Part shown: one piece after another, positions 6,064 to 6,288 of the stretch
Layout of the letters: each line of letters opens with the position of its first letter
Numbering within the stretch: position 1 is the first letter of the stretch
From: Acidobacteriota bacterium
GTDB taxonomy: Bacteria > Acidobacteriota > Vicinamibacteria > Vicinamibacterales > SCN-69-37
Length of the DNA stretch: 6,288 bases
Direction: 5' to 3'
Assembly: GCA_021824055.1 (NCBI GenBank)
Contig: JAKALV010000198.1
Coordinates: 1-6,288, forward strand
Notes under the pieces: generated by a model
What the model was told of the DNA's origin: nothing
What the model saw: only the letters and a program-made list of their open reading frames with translations
Database searches by the model: none
Made by a program: the position numbers and the translations under genes

Positions 6064-6288
6064 CGCTGCTTGTCTCGCCGGCCTTGGAGAGCAGGCCGGC
6101 CTACGTACGCCCCCGTCATCAAGGTGGTGCCTGTCACCATGTCCTTGCCGTCCACGATCCGTACGGTCCCGACGCCCGCGTCGAGCGCCGCACGGCACGC
6201 GTTGAGCTTTGCCACCATGCCGGCGTTGGCCGCGCCGCTCGCGATCATCGCGTCCATGCCGTCCGTGTCGAGCGCGGCGATCGTGCGG
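6060..6288 (-). CDS. argB: Acetylglutamate kinase, C-terminal fragment (5' end outside window)
   Basis: ArgB phosphorylates N-acetylglutamate with ATP, the step after ArgA/ArgJ. Only the last 75 residues are in the window; the frame is open to the right edge. The family's C-terminal region is clear: the pattern G-A-A-N-A-G-M-V-A-K (corresponding to the usual GGMxPK, whose lysine lies at the active site), then ACRAALDAGVGTVRIVDG and GTTLMT, which is where most family members end. Here a further 17 residues follow (beginning GAYVGRPALQGRR), encoded by a palindromic repeat, so the real end of the enzyme is probably the GTTL region and the tail a later addition. Whether the kinase is arginine-inhibited cannot be judged, because the N-terminal helix that marks the inhibited type is not in view. 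The TGA overlaps the argD ATG. Confidence 0.9.
   Translation of the reverse strand, partial: RTIAALDTDGMDAMIASGAANAGMVAKLNACRAALDAGVGTVRIVDGKDMVTGTTLMTGAYVGRPALQGRRDKQR
6077..6102. repeat. Palindromic REP-like element at the 3' end of argB
   Basis: GCCGGCCT at 6077-6084 is exactly complementary to AGGCCGGC at 6093-6100, with an 8-base loop between (TGGAGAGC on the plus strand). The right arm plus two bases (6093-6102, AGGCCGGCCT) is also a perfect palindrome by itself. The element lies wholly inside the last codons of argB, just ahead of the argD start, and would form a stable hairpin in the mRNA. Its form resembles the GC-rich repetitive extragenic palindromes scattered in many high-GC genomes; only one copy is in this window, so dispersal is inferred. 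Confidence 0.55.

Overview
The window is very GC-rich, densely coded DNA with no RNA genes, insertion sequences, CRISPR arrays or phage genes that I can see. The dominant content is an arginine biosynthesis operon on the minus strand (about 2101-6288), facing an uncharacterised membrane-protein locus on the plus strand (1-2104). The combination of high GC, a stand-alone short N-acetylglutamate synthase next to ArgJ, and small GC-rich repeats at gene junctions would fit an Acidobacteriota-like soil or sediment bacterium (for example Vicinamibacteria). That assignment is a low-confidence inference; Myxococcota or Gemmatimonadota cannot be excluded.

Plus strand, 1-2104: the first 275 bases hold the C-terminal end of a small protein with a GSWxC start and a lipocalin-like look. 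Its stop overlaps the GTG start of a roughly 610-residue protein with about 17-18 membrane segments and no recognisable family. The membrane protein ends tail-to-tail with the arginine operon, and the two stop codons share bases 2102-2103, so there is no intergenic terminator.

Minus strand, read right to left from 6288 to 2101: argB (3' end only, acetylglutamate kinase), argD (acetylornithine aminotransferase), a short GNAT-type argA (N-acetylglutamate synthase), argJ (ornithine acetyltransferase) and argF (ornithine carbamoyltransferase). Three of the four junctions are 4-base ATGA stop/start overlaps and the fourth has a 2-base gap, so the genes are almost certainly co-transcribed and translationally coupled. 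Together they cover synthesis of N-acetylglutamate (ArgA, or ArgJ by recycling), its phosphorylation (ArgB), transamination of the semialdehyde to N-acetylornithine (ArgD), release of ornithine with acetyl recycling (ArgJ), and carbamoylation to citrulline (ArgF). argC, argG and argH are not in the window, and the operon promoter lies beyond base 6288.

The enzymes themselves are ordinary. The unusual signals are at the junctions. A palindromic REP-like element supplies the extra C-terminal tail of ArgB. An 8-bp tandem repeat, plus an exact 18-bp copy of a piece of argJ, lies inside a roughly 40-residue N-terminal extension of ArgF. I found no convincing evidence of a novel defence, mobile or signalling system.
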